From contig JAAETN010000168.1 of the NCBI GenBank assembly GCA_024228355.1, positions 1 through 60,880 on the forward strand: a stretch of 60,880 bases of DNA, given 5' to 3'. Of this stretch, positions 1 to 8,644 are shown piece after piece. The DNA is from Maribacter sp. (GTDB taxonomy: Bacteria > Bacteroidota > Bacteroidia > Flavobacteriales > Flavobacteriaceae). Below the pieces are notes generated by a model, which was not told the origin of the DNA, ran no database searches, and worked only from the letters and a program-made list of their open reading frames with translations. Position numbers and translations under genes: made by a program. Each line of letters starts with the position of its first letter. The stretch's first letter is position 1.

Positions 1-1004
1 CCCGCCGTAAGCGTCTGATCGGCAAGGAAATTCCATGGATGCCTTAAAATGGCAGGGCCACCTGTTCCTCCTATAAATTGGCCAGCTTGCGATATACCGT
101 CATTATCTGCTCTGTCAAACCTGGGTCCCCAGTTACTGAAGAAGAAACCGAATCCTTGGTGGAATCCGCCTCCATAATTATCCTGGTACTTTGGAAGGAT
201 GGCATTGGACACAAAAATGGATTGATTTACGGTCACTTCCGTTTTACCGACAGATTCACCTGTGGCAGCACCCTTGGTGCTAATCAGAATTACCCCATTT
301 CTACCTCTGTTACCATAAAGAACGGTTGCGCTCAAACCTTTCAGGACACTAATGTTGGCAATATTGTTGGGATCTATATCCAAAAAACGGCTAGATTCCG
401 TATTACCGTCCAAAAAGGAGGTCTGCGTATTCGCACCTGAATCCACGGGCACGCCGTCTACTACAAAAAGAGGTTGGTTAGACTGAGTTACCGATGAATA
501 CCCTCTAATTATAATGTTGGTAGCCGATCCGGAAAGTCCGTTGTTGGCAGTAATATTTACACCCGCAACTTTACCTTGCAGGATTCTACCAATGTCAGAC
601 TCGGGTCTTGAACTGACCTGTTCTTCGTCAACCGTGGTTACTGCATATCCTAAGGAGCGTTCCTCCCTTTCTATACCTTGCGCGGTAACCACCACCTCTT
701 CTAGGGCATGTGTATCTTGTTCCATCTGAACATTGATCAAATTACTTTGACCAATAGTTATTTCAACGGATTGTTGCCCTATATAGGAGAACATCAAAAT
801 TTGTCCTTCATTGGCTTGAATCGCATAATTACCGTCAAAATCTGTTTGGATTCCTGTTGTCGTGCCTTTTATCAAAATATTGACCCCAGGCAAGGGAATC
901 CCAGTTTCATCGGTGACATTACCCGAAACTGTTTTTTCTTGTGAATATGCTAAGGACATCCCCACGAGGTAAAGCATAAACACCCAAATACATTTTTTTT
1001 TCAT
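1..1004 (-). CDS. SusC/RagA-family TonB-dependent outer membrane receptor (N-terminal part, truncated by window edge)
   Basis: Only the first ~334 codons are present; the gene runs off the left edge. Reading from ATG at 1004, a lysine-rich signal peptide (residues 1 to about 21, ending AYSQ) is followed by a carboxypeptidase-D-like regulatory domain (about 24-100, starting EKTVSGNVTDE), the family's LEEVVVTAQG segment near residues 101-110, and the start of the TonB plug with a VVDGVPVDSG stretch near 181-190. SusC proteins form the barrel of paired glycan or peptide importers in the outer membrane, normally with a SusD lipoprotein encoded downstream, which would lie outside the window. The neighbouring AraC-type gene could be its regulator. 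Substrate cannot be told. Confidence 0.93.
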   Translation of the reverse strand, partial: MKKKCIWVFMLYLVGMSLAYSQEKTVSGNVTDETGIPLPGVNILIKGTTTGIQTDFDGNYAIQANEGQILMFSYIGQQSVEITIGQSNLINVQMEQDTHALEEVVVTAQGIEREERSLGYAVTTVDEEQVSSRPESDIGRILQGKVAGVNITANNGLSGSATNIIIRGYSSVTQSNQPLFVVDGVPVDSGANTQTSFLDGNTESSRFLDIDPNNIANISVLKGLSATVLYGNRGRNGVILISTKGAATGESVGKTEVTVNQSIFVSNAILPKYQDNYGGGFHQGFGFFFSNWGPRFDRADNDGISQAGQFIGGTGGPAILRHPWNFLADQTLTA

Positions 1005-1188
1005 ACGTATGAATTTTTAATGAGTTAGTTCTGAGTGACCATAAAGTAAACAGTGTTTATAAGGAATAACGTTCTTTGAATACATTCGTTCGTTATATTG
1101 TAACTAGTGTATAAAGAGCATTTGCAATAGAGCTGTTGTACATTCAATTAGTCATTCGGATCAAAGTAACATCCTCTTAACATAATTT

Positions 1189-1242
1189 TGGGAAAGACTT
1201 ATAAACGTTTACTTTTCCGATGAATATTTACTCATGATTTAC
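1189..1242 (+). repeat. 54-bp imperfect direct repeat, copy 1
   Basis: The core at 1189-1212 matches 1564-1587 at 23 of 24 positions (shared GGGAAAG, then CTTATAAACGTTTAC). Similarity continues to 1242 with a common CCGAT and about 42 of 54 identities overall. This copy lies about 185 bp upstream of the susC start. Confidence 0.75.
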
Positions 1243-1415
1243 CTTTTTTAACAAAATTTATCGAATATGTTATATTACTTTTTAAACAAAAAATAATTTA
1301 AAACACTGACATTCAGTATTTTAAAAATAAAAATGATAATCATAAAGTGCTACGTTTGACCATTTTTTAGGTAAATGGGTCTAGGCATGGAAGTTTGCTA
1401 GAATAGGCACGGACA

Positions 1416-1524
1416 TTAATGTAAAGCGCAGCCCTGAATTTGTTTGATGACTAATTCAAACGTCACTCTAAAATTGAAAGAAGTTATCTATTAGAAGTAA
1501 ATTTTCAGAGCTGCTTTACATTAA
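1416..1524. repeat. Inverted repeat flanking ~77 bp
   Basis: The left arm at 1416-1432 (TTAATGTAAAGCGCAGC) is the reverse complement of the right arm at 1510-1524 (GCTGCTTTACATTAA) apart from a two-base indel. A smaller inverted pair, GTTTGA/TCAAAC, sits inside. It could be a hairpin RNA or a MITE-like remnant; no transposase or target duplication is visible. Confidence 0.5.
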
Positions 1525-1563
1525 GGCAGTAGTTATCAAAATAACACGCTCCTTGGTTATATT

Positions 1564-1617
1564 TGGGAAAGTCTTATAAACGTTTACGCGCCCGATAAAC
1601 AATTACTGAAATTTTAC
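1564..1617 (+). repeat. 54-bp imperfect direct repeat, copy 2
   Basis: Second copy of the repeat at 1189-1242, ending only four bases before the stop codon of the AraC-type gene. With its twin it brackets the inverted repeat at 1416-1524. Confidence 0.75.
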
Positions 1618-1621
1618 AGGA

Positions 1622-3145
1622 TCAAGACGAAGCTTGAATAACAAGTCTTTGATATTCGCTAGGTGTTAGTTTGGTGTCTTTCTTAAATGCCTTATTGAAT
1701 GTTACCTTGTTATTATAACCAACTTCATAAGCAACATCTATGATATTTAAGTTTTTTTGATAGTCAAGATCAAAAATATTTTTAGCTTCATTGATACGGT
1801 ACTTATTGATGAGTTCATGAAAATTCAAATCAAAATGTTCATTTATTACTTGAGACGCATTATGTCTAGTGGTATTCAATCGATCCGCCAGTACTTCGAG
1901 GTTTATATCGTTCTCTTTGTATATCTTCTCATTTTCCAATAGGGCGATTAAATTGTTCCTTAATTCGATGGATAGACTTGAAGTGAGTCCGGATTTTTCA
2001 TATTTGAAGAATAATTTGTCGCCAAAAGTCAAAACTCCACTAAAAACACTTGGTTGAACATTGGCCGAATAACCAATATACATAACCATTAAGGCCATGC
2101 AAACTACTTGTGAATGATATATAACACCAGAAGTAATATTATAACTTATTAAAATACCATAAATAGAATAGCAGATTATATAACTAATGTGAATCACATA
2201 AATATTTCTCTGCCAAAGTTTATTTGCTTTATTGACACTTTTATTCTTTTTGGAAGTGATATACAGTTTTCGAACAAAATAGCCATAAATTATCAGTGAT
2301 GTCAATTTTAGGGTAACTAATAGTATCATATCTGCCGAATCTTGGGCATTGTTGCCCATTGAAATACGCTCAAGCATAATACTCAATTTGTCAGAACCTG
2401 ATAATAAATATGTTGGCAATAAATAGAGGAATAATACAATAGTAGGAATCAGATGTAATACATCGGTTTTCTTAAAAACGTATTGCTGTGTAATTCTTTT
2501 AAAATAAAAATAAAGCAATGGTCCATAAAGAAAGGAGAAACTAGTGGACATTAGATAGGAATGTGGAAATCTAAAATGATAATTGGTAATATTCAAACAA
2601 ATATGAAGAATAAATAATGAATGAATCAAAACAAAACAGCTTATTAATACTTTTGCGGCCTGGTCAATTTTTTTATTAAAATGGAGTATAGCAGCTATAT
2701 AAAAACCAATAAGAGCTACATATAAATACAGGAATGACCATATATTAAACGATGCGCTATATTTATCAACAAGAGCTTTGAAATCTGGTTCTTCCCGTAT
2801 TGAATCAAATCCTGATTCCGTTAATATTGATGTATTAAAGTTTAAGAATAAATATTTTTCTATGTAGTCAGTGGCTCTTGCAATATCTTCAGATGCCGCA
2901 TATACTAAAGCAATTTTCTTTAGAACCACATCCTTAGGAACCGTTGGGTCAGATTCGGCCTTATGATAGGTTATAATTGCTTCTTTGAGTTTATGCTCGG
3001 AAAATAGTTGATCAGCTTCGGCTAAAAGATCCGAGGAGGATTCATAATGGGAATTTTGGTAAACCTCTCCTATTTCTGCATTTAGAATCGGATATGCTTT
3101 GACGCAAACTAGTAAGAATGTGATTAAGATTCCTAAATGCCTCAT
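1622..3145 (-). CDS. Membrane-embedded AraC-family transcriptional regulator with N-terminal helical repeat region
   Basis: A 507-residue protein. It has a signal-like segment (1 to about 22), a helical, TPR-like stretch (about 38-110, with ADQLFSEHKLKEAIITYHKAE), seven predicted membrane helices between about 133 and 365, and an AraC-type double helix-turn-helix at about 405-505 with the family's ending NKVTFNKAFKKDTKLTPSEYQ. The layout implies sensing at or outside the inner membrane coupled directly to DNA binding from the membrane. It is transcribed toward the susC gene, so that gene is a plausible but unproven target. The ATG at 3145 gives a good signal-type N-terminus. Confidence 0.85.
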   Translation of the reverse strand: MRHLGILITFLLVCVKAYPILNAEIGEVYQNSHYESSSDLLAEADQLFSEHKLKEAIITYHKAESDPTVPKDVVLKKIALVYAASEDIARATDYIEKYLFLNFNTSILTESGFDSIREEPDFKALVDKYSASFNIWSFLYLYVALIGFYIAAILHFNKKIDQAAKVLISCFVLIHSLFILHICLNITNYHFRFPHSYLMSTSFSFLYGPLLYFYFKRITQQYVFKKTDVLHLIPTIVLFLYLLPTYLLSGSDKLSIMLERISMGNNAQDSADMILLVTLKLTSLIIYGYFVRKLYITSKKNKSVNKANKLWQRNIYVIHISYIICYSIYGILISYNITSGVIYHSQVVCMALMVMYIGYSANVQPSVFSGVLTFGDKLFFKYEKSGLTSSLSIELRNNLIALLENEKIYKENDINLEVLADRLNTTRHNASQVINEHFDLNFHELINKYRINEAKNIFDLDYQKNLNIIDVAYEVGYNNKVTFNKAFKKDTKLTPSEYQRLVIQASS

Positions 3146-3531
3146 TTGATTGATTGATGAAATTGATGAATTAGCTGTTTCAAGTTACTTAATAAATGAG
3201 GTCGAAATCTTAAATATATCTTAAAATGGTAACTCCCGATAATAGTTTACCCCTAAGTTAAGTTAAAATTTTAGGTGTTAAATGTTAAATTTTAATTTTC
3301 TCAAATTATTCTGAGTTATAAAGCAATAGTCATTAAACAAAAAAAACCGGTGCTCCCACCGGTTTTAACTAACTAACTCAAAAAATTACTAACTCAAATA
3401 ATTCGTTACAAATATCTTTTTTTACCAAGAACAATGGTTAATTAAAGATTGGCAATTAGCTTAAATTGCCCTCTATTTCATAACGGGATTTAGATGGATT
3501 TATTGTTTGACTTTTGGTAATTGTTTCAAAG
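3146..3531. other. Spacer upstream of the AraC-type gene
   Basis: 386 bp without a gene. It contains the hairpin terminator at 3343-3366, followed on the + strand by repeated ACTAACTAACTC-like sequence, and AT-rich DNA that should include the AraC-type gene's promoter. Nothing else recognisable. Confidence 0.6.
3343..3366 (-). terminator. Rho-independent terminator of the DUF4197 gene
   Basis: Stem AAAACCGGT (3343-3351) pairs with ACCGGTTTT (3358-3366) around a GCTCCC loop. The flanking A-run on the + strand gives a U-run on the minus strand, downstream of the minus-strand gene ending at 3532. Confidence 0.8.
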
Positions 3532-4239
3532 TTAATCTTGTAACGAAAACACCTTTCTTAAAAGATCGGTTGTGCGCGATGAAACCTTGGTTCTTATTTC
3601 CTTTTCTTCAATAGCTATCATGGTGTAAACCCCATTAAGTGCTTCTGTGGTCACATAATCGGTAAGGTCTGGATTTACTTTTTTAGTAAGTGGTATATTG
3701 TTATATTTCGTTATTAGATTATTCCAGATTTGATCAGCACCTACTTTCCCAAACGAATTTTTTATAACAGGATTGAATTTGGCATATAGAGCCGTCTGTG
3801 TAGCATTCGTTAGATATTGGGTTGCTGCGTCATCGCTGCCTAGAAGAATGTTTTTGGCGTCATTGAATGTGATTCCTTTTACGGCATCAATGAAAATTGG
3901 TGTTGCCTCACTTACCGCATCTTCCGCTGCCCTATTCAAGACTTTCAGGCCTTCATCGGCTAAATTTCCCAGCCCTATGTCTCTCAAGGTTTTATTAACT
4001 TTTTGGAGTTCTTCAGGCAGTAATATCTTTACCAACTCGTTTTTATAAAAGCCATCGGTCTTGGTTAATTTGCTCACTTGTTTATCAATGCCCATATCCA
4101 ATGCTTCCCTTAGAGCTTGGGCAATTTGCAAATTGCTGACACCAGTTCCTCCCTGTGGTAGCTGATTTACAACTTGTTGTAATTCATTACAGGCATAACT
4201 TTGGAGGATAATCATTAGTACTAGTAGGTTTCTTTTCAT
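3532..4239 (-). CDS. DUF4197 domain-containing lipoprotein
   Basis: A 235-residue protein with a lipoprotein signal (MKRNLLVLMIILQSYAC, Cys at 17). The rest matches the DUF4197 pattern: paired helices with LREALDMGIDKQVSKL near residue 45, KILLPEEL near 71, and FNPVIKNSFGKVGADQIWN near 155. The family is widespread in Gram-negative bacteria as a small exported protein of unknown function. It lies 23 bp downstream of purU on the same strand and ends in its own terminator. The ATG start fits the lipobox spacing. Confidence 0.88.
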   Translation of the reverse strand: MKRNLLVLMIILQSYACNELQQVVNQLPQGGTGVSNLQIAQALREALDMGIDKQVSKLTKTDGFYKNELVKILLPEELQKVNKTLRDIGLGNLADEGLKVLNRAAEDAVSEATPIFIDAVKGITFNDAKNILLGSDDAATQYLTNATQTALYAKFNPVIKNSFGKVGADQIWNNLITKYNNIPLTKKVNPDLTDYVTTEALNGVYTMIAIEEKEIRTKVSSRTTDLLRKVFSLQD

Positions 4240-4262
4240 GTTTATGTTTTAATTTAATATGG

Positions 4263-5114
4263 CTAGGAAAAAATAACTGTCTTGTTATTGTAGACCATGG
4301 TTTTTCGTTGTACATGAAGGTTCACAGCTCTTGAAAGAACAATTTTTTCTAGGTCTCTGCCCTTGGCTATAAAGTCCTTTATGGTATGGGAATGCGAAAC
4401 TGTCGTCACATCTTGTTCAATGATCGGTCCAGCATCAAGTTCTTCTGTCACATAATGACTGGTAGCCCCAATAATCTTTACTCCTCTTTCAAATGCAGCA
4501 TGATAGGGCTTGGCTCCTGCAAATGCAGGTAAGAATGAATGATGTATGTTGATGATCTTGTTTGGGAATTCATGGATCAATGTACTACTAACAATTTGCA
4601 TATACCTGGCAAGCACGATGAAATCAACTTCATGTTCTTTCAACAGTTTCAACTGCTTCTCTTCCGCTTCTTTTTTTGAATCCTTAGTAACAGGGATATG
4701 ATAAAAAGGAATATTGAATTGTTTGGCGATATAGCCCAATTCCTCATGATTGCTTATTATGAAAGGAATTTCAGCCCTTAATTCACCAGAATTAAATCGA
4801 CTTAAAAGATCATAAAGACAATGGTTATATCTAGAAACAAAGATGGCCATTTTAGGTAAGACATCATCCGAGTGTAAACTCCATTGCATCTGATAATGCG
4901 CCGCCAAGTTTGAAGCAAATTCTTTTTTGAATTCTTCAACATCAAGCCCATTGTTCTCAAAATCACTTTCCAATCGCATAAAGAAAACATCGGCTTCTTT
5001 GTCCACATGCTGATCAAGATAAATGATATTTCCTCCTTTGGAATGAATAAAGCCGGTAACGGCACTAATAATTCCAGATTGGTCGGGGCAATGAATTAAA
5101 ATGGTAGTTCTCAA
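4263..5114 (-). CDS. purU: Formyltetrahydrofolate deformylase PurU
   Basis: Hydrolyses 10-formyl-THF to formate and THF, balancing one-carbon pools and feeding formate to purine synthesis. The N-terminal ACT domain (about 1-80, HCPDQSGIISAVTGF) is followed by a formyltransferase-like catalytic domain (about 90-283) with the NIHHSFLPAFAGAKPYHAAF motif and the catalytic Asp in TEELDAGPIIEQD. The length, 283, is normal. The start must be TTG at 5114: no ATG or GTG lies in frame before the ACT domain. A possible short operon with the DUF4197 gene downstream. Confidence 0.95.
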   Translation of the reverse strand: MRTTILIHCPDQSGIISAVTGFIHSKGGNIIYLDQHVDKEADVFFMRLESDFENNGLDVEEFKKEFASNLAAHYQMQWSLHSDDVLPKMAIFVSRYNHCLYDLLSRFNSGELRAEIPFIISNHEELGYIAKQFNIPFYHIPVTKDSKKEAEEKQLKLLKEHEVDFIVLARYMQIVSSTLIHEFPNKIINIHHSFLPAFAGAKPYHAAFERGVKIIGATSHYVTEELDAGPIIEQDVTTVSHSHTIKDFIAKGRDLEKIVLSRAVNLHVQRKTMVYNNKTVIFS

Positions 5115-5225
5115 TCTAAATGTTTTATGCTCAAAATTAGAACATAAAAAACATCTAACAATTATAAATTAGGTGGTTTTTATTCAGAAAATAATTATGG
5201 GTTAGTCTTGTGCTAAAAATCCGGT

Positions 5226-5621
5226 TTAATTACTGGGTAAAGATCCGGTCCAATTTTTGAACGACTTGCGAAAACTATTTATTTCTTGTCGCAATAAGTT
5301 CAAATACTCCTTTTCTTTCACACCATCCCGCTCTAATCCAGTACAATATGAATTTATGTTCTTAATCATAATATTGATATAAGAGACATTTCTGATTTTT
5401 TCATCGTAGGAAAGGGTGAACTCGGTCTGAGCTATTTTTTGTGGAATCAAAATGGTATCCGTCAATAATGAATCTGCTATTATATCCCGAAGACTATTGG
5501 ATTTGTAAAGTTTCAACAAATCTTTGTTGAATGTTACATACGATGCAATCTCTCTGCTCATAGCACAGAGTTCAAGAGCCTTCCTGTAGACAGGGACTGT
5601 TCTTAAATTTTTACGGGACAT
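5226..5621 (-). CDS. Hypothetical helical protein
   Basis: 131 residues from ATG at 5621 (a TTG five codons upstream is less likely). Mostly amphipathic helix, no signal peptide, basic ends. The opening KNLRTVPVYRKALELCAMSREIASYV recalls the first helix of small four-helix-bundle proteins of the S23/IVS type, but the match is loose and I assign no function. It is encoded divergently from the Lrp-type regulator, about 110 bp away, so the two may share a control region. Confidence 0.6.
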   Translation of the reverse strand: MSRKNLRTVPVYRKALELCAMSREIASYVTFNKDLLKLYKSNSLRDIIADSLLTDTILIPQKIAQTEFTLSYDEKIRNVSYINIMIKNINSYCTGLERDGVKEKEYLNLLRQEINSFRKSFKNWTGSLPSN

Positions 5622-5704
5622 GATTTTAAATAGCAATTTATTACCATAAAGTTACGTCAGATATTGAAAATTAGTCTTTCGAATTAAAAGTTAAACTTAA
5701 TTAA

Positions 5705-5712
5705 TACCTTTG
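5705..5712 (+). promoter_or_regulatory. -7 promoter box (TACCTTTG) of the Lrp-type gene
   Basis: Exact TAnnTTTG match, the Bacteroidota sigma-A -7 element, 18 bp before the start codon at 5731. No clear -33 TTTG at the usual spacing. Confidence 0.6.
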
Positions 5713-5730
5713 ATAGTAAATTAATACATA

Positions 5731-6183
5731 ATGAAAACTTTAAATAGTACTGTTGATGATATAAGTTGGCATATACTCCAATGTTTACAGGAGGACGCAA
5801 GGGAATCATTCGCCAGTATAGGTCGTAAAGTAGGCCTAACGTCACCGGCAGTGGCAGAGCGTGTTAAAAAACTCGAAGACTTGGGTGTTATTCAAGGTTA
5901 CAGAGCTATGGTTTCGCATACCCTTACAGGCCATCAACTCAAGGCCATCATTACCTTACGGGCGTTTATGGGTAAATTGAAACCTTTTCTGGCGACGGTA
6001 AAGAGTTTTGAGGAGGTCATTAATTGCTATCGGGTCACAGGTAATGAAAATATTGTAATGGAGGTAGTCTTGAAAGATCAATTTCATTTGGAAAATTTTA
6101 TTGATAAATTAATTAAATATGGAGAAGCCCGGACCCATATCATACTATCTGATGTTATTTCCAGCGCTCCAATACGTAGATAA
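5731..6183 (+). CDS. Lrp/AsnC-family transcriptional regulator
   Basis: 150 residues. The N-terminal winged helix-turn-helix (about 8-65) contains the family pattern DDISWHILQCLQEDARESFA and IGRKVGLTSPAVAERVKKLED; the C-terminal RAM/ACT-like ligand and oligomerisation domain (about 75-145) contains CYRVTGNENIVMEV. Such proteins respond to amino acids or related metabolites. No obvious target gene is adjacent: the divergent gene is hypothetical and the next downstream element is a pseudogene. Confidence 0.93.
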   Translation: MKTLNSTVDDISWHILQCLQEDARESFASIGRKVGLTSPAVAERVKKLEDLGVIQGYRAMVSHTLTGHQLKAIITLRAFMGKLKPFLATVKSFEEVINCYRVTGNENIVMEVVLKDQFHLENFIDKLIKYGEARTHIILSDVISSAPIRR

Positions 6184-6254
6184 TCCCTAATAATTACACG
6201 ATATTAATTATCCCTTGATTTGCGACTAAGGGAATAAATCTTTTATTTTAACCT

Positions 6255-6435
6255 ATGAACATGGATAAATTCGATGAATACCTGTAATTAGCCATTGATA
6301 AGGCCATATGTTTTGCCAGATGATTATTGGGAGGTTACTTTTCAAACCAATGAAGCCATAAAAAGGGCTTTTAGTAACAATGAAATCAAGGTTGCCTACT
6401 CTGAAGGAATCGAAATTGGTAATATCGGAGAATAA
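6255..6435 (+). pseudogene. Remnant resembling the C-terminal end of an MscS-type channel
   Basis: From 6255 a start-like MNMDKFDEYL is cut by a stop. Then, in another frame (from about 6310 to the TAA at 6433-6435), a coding-like stretch reads LPDDYWEVTFQTNEAIKRAF followed by NNEIKVAYSEGIE. This has the shape of the last strand and helix of MscS channels (YW-V ... E-IKRAF ... I-IPYP). Two frames and stops make it non-functional. The assignment rests on a short match. Confidence 0.4.
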
Positions 6436-6459
6436 AATATTTTTGATTTACCTTATTTG

Positions 6460-6467
6460 TATCTTTG
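6460..6467 (+). promoter_or_regulatory. -7 promoter box (TATCTTTG)
   Basis: TAnnTTTG box 40 bp before the ATG at 6508. A TTTG at 6442-6445 lies 14 bp upstream, shorter than the usual spacing. Confidence 0.5.
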
Positions 6468-6507
6468 GCAAGTTCATTTTGGCGAGATTTTTGATGTTTC
6501 CATCAGT

Positions 6508-7920
6508 ATGAAAAAATTATTACTTGTTCTTACCTTAGGCATTTCCTTTCTTTCAACGGCCCAGCAATTGACACTCAAGAAAGGAGTAATAATGGAGCGT
6601 ATTGCGATTAACGATACCATTCCTGAGGATTTTGCTCTGTTTTTGCCTTCCAATTTTGATGTTTCCAAAGTATGGCCCGTGATTTTTGTATATGACATGC
6701 AGGGTAGAGGTGATAAAGTTTTACGGATGTTTGTAGAGGCGGCAGAAAAGAACAGTTATATCCTTGCTGCTTCAAACAATGTAAATGACAGCCTTTCCTT
6801 GACTCAGAATATTCTTATATCCAAAAGAATGTTCAACACCGTGTTTTCCATGCTTAGAATTCATAAGGAACGAATTTACACAGCTGGATTTGATGCGGGA
6901 GCCCGAGTAGCTTCATTAATGCCGACTTTTGTAAACCAAATAAATGGGGTGATCTCATGTGGATCCACAATAGGTAATAAGGAGGTGTTATCAAGTAAGA
7001 ATCCATTTCATTTTATCGGGGTAGTTGGTGATAAGGATTTTAATTACCCGGAAATGGTTAAAATGGAAAAACTCTTTAATTTAATGAAATTTCCAAATCA
7101 GACCTTGGTTTTTGATGGCGGTCACAAATGGCCATCAGCTCAAATGCTTTCCTATGCCATGGAGATCTTGGATTTAGAAGCAATGGCCAAAAATAGAATT
7201 CCTAGGGATTCGGTTTTTATTTTTGAAACTTACCGACGGAATTTAAATGATGCAAATAGTTTGATTTCTGAACATAAACAATTGGAAGCATACCAAAAGC
7301 TTAATGAAATAATGGAGGTTTATAAGCCTTTGATAAAGGTTGACTCTCTTAAAGATAGTAAAAAGGCCTTACGAAGAAATCCAAGTTATAAAAGTCAGAA
7401 TAGAAGTCGAAATTCAATTATGCTCAAGGAATCCTTTATTAAGGATGAATATGATTATTCGCTTGAAGAAGATATTTATACGTATAACTATAACAATTTG
7501 GGATGGTGGAATTACCAAATGGATGTCTTGAAAAAATACAAGGAAAGTCCCAATCGGATGCAGAAACAAATGGGCGCACGACTTGAGGGGTATTTAAATG
7601 CCTTGATTGCTGATAATATTGATATAGTTAATTTGAATAGCCCATCTGATGAAGAGGCATTGAATTTTCTTTGGATGTTAAAAACCATAACCTCCCCTGA
7701 TGATTTTACTTATTATCTTAAGGTAATTTCCTTGAATGCCAAAGTAGAGGATTATGGCACCGCTTTGTATTATCTGGAGGAACTCCTAAAAAGAGGGTAT
7801 TCAAATGTCGACGAACTGTACGCCTTGGAAAATACTGCCCTATTTAGAATAACGCCAGAGTTTAATGAATTGGTAGCGAAGTATTTGAAAAAAGCAAGGT
7901 ATGAAATCATTCAGGAATAA
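6508..7920 (+). CDS. Exported alpha/beta-hydrolase-like protein with altered nucleophile elbow
   Basis: 470 residues from ATG 6508, chosen because it opens a clean signal peptide (MKKLLLVLTLGISFLSTAQQ). Residues about 25-215 follow an alpha/beta-hydrolase plan as in secreted esterases: PVIFVYDMQGRG near 57-68, nucleophile elbow near 126-131, and a C-terminal GGHKWP near 204-209 that supplies a His. The elbow reads AGFDAGAR, so Asp replaces the expected Ser of G-x-S-x-G. The second half (about 240-470) is helical, repeat-like and probably a protein-interaction region. Possibly a pseudo-enzyme. The 3' end overlaps the convergent DJ-1-type gene by 14 bp. Confidence 0.7.
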   Translation: MKKLLLVLTLGISFLSTAQQLTLKKGVIMERIAINDTIPEDFALFLPSNFDVSKVWPVIFVYDMQGRGDKVLRMFVEAAEKNSYILAASNNVNDSLSLTQNILISKRMFNTVFSMLRIHKERIYTAGFDAGARVASLMPTFVNQINGVISCGSTIGNKEVLSSKNPFHFIGVVGDKDFNYPEMVKMEKLFNLMKFPNQTLVFDGGHKWPSAQMLSYAMEILDLEAMAKNRIPRDSVFIFETYRRNLNDANSLISEHKQLEAYQKLNEIMEVYKPLIKVDSLKDSKKALRRNPSYKSQNRSRNSIMLKESFIKDEYDYSLEEDIYTYNYNNLGWWNYQMDVLKKYKESPNRMQKQMGARLEGYLNALIADNIDIVNLNSPSDEEALNFLWMLKTITSPDDFTYYLKVISLNAKVEDYGTALYYLEELLKRGYSNVDELYALENTALFRITPEFNELVAKYLKKARYEIIQE

Positions 7921-8644
7921 GGTGCGGAACTTTGGAAATATTCCAATCTATAACAAGTCCGTTGGCTATATCCTCTGCAATTTCCTTACCATACAAAACT
8001 TCGCATAAATAGAGGGCTGCCTCAAAACTTTTGGCTCCACCAGCTGATGTAATATATTTTCCGTCATGTACAAAAAGTACATCATCTGCTACCCCTAAAT
8101 GGGGAAATGTTTTTCTATAAAGTTCAATATCACTTGGGAATGTTGTAGAAATTACATTATCTAAAACACCTGCTTTGGCCAATACAAAAGCGCCATCACA
8201 ATGAGAGGTCATGTATAATGCATTTTTGTTGACCTTTCTAACAAAATTTAGCATAATGGAGTCTTTTAGGTCACTGTCCAGATGATGTTCAGCACTTGGG
8301 ACTACGAGAATGTCTACTTGAGGTATAGAATCATTGGTATAATCAAAATCAGGTAAAATACGAACGCCCTCAAAAGTGGTCACCGGATCTAATGTGTTCG
8401 CTACTGTGAAAGTATTCATTGCCTTTATACCTTTCCTGAATTGTGTATGCTGAAATATATCGAAAGGGGCGGTAAATTCTGTATTATAAGTACCGTCCAT
8501 TATTAAAAAGGCAACGTTGTACCACCCTGACTTTATCTTTGGCTGATGCTTTTCTTTTTGTACAATGGTTTGTATTTCCTCTTTTTTGGTATTACATCCC
8601 ATTGAAAAAATGAACATCAACAGTACTATATAGCTATATTTCAT
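7907..8644 (-). CDS. DJ-1/PfpI-family lipoprotein
   Basis: 245 residues from ATG 8644, which gives a lipoprotein signal (FSMGC). The rest is a class-I glutamine-amidotransferase-like fold of the DJ-1/PfpI group: NVAFLIMDG opening strand, VDILVVPSAEHH, the nucleophile elbow TSHCDGAFVLAKAG with the conserved Cys, and DGKYITSAGGAKSFEAALYL. Similar domains usually stand alone in the cytosol or sit in front of AraC regulators; here the protein is predicted to be membrane-anchored in the periplasm or outer membrane. The family includes hydratases, chaperone-like proteins and deglycases, so activity cannot be named. Confidence 0.82.
   Translation of the reverse strand: MKYSYIVLLMFIFSMGCNTKKEEIQTIVQKEKHQPKIKSGWYNVAFLIMDGTYNTEFTAPFDIFQHTQFRKGIKAMNTFTVANTLDPVTTFEGVRILPDFDYTNDSIPQVDILVVPSAEHHLDSDLKDSIMLNFVRKVNKNALYMTSHCDGAFVLAKAGVLDNVISTTFPSDIELYRKTFPHLGVADDVLFVHDGKYITSAGGAKSFEAALYLCEVLYGKEIAEDIANGLVIDWNISKVPHLIPE

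Larger units (their letters stand above)
1005..1621. other. Repeat-rich spacer between the susC and AraC-type genes
   Basis: 617 bp with no convincing gene. It holds a degenerate 54-bp direct repeat (1189-1242 and 1564-1617) and, between the two copies, an inverted repeat (1416-1432 with 1510-1524). The susC promoter must lie in the part nearest 1004, but I do not see a clean TAnnTTTG box on the minus strand. Confidence 0.6.
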
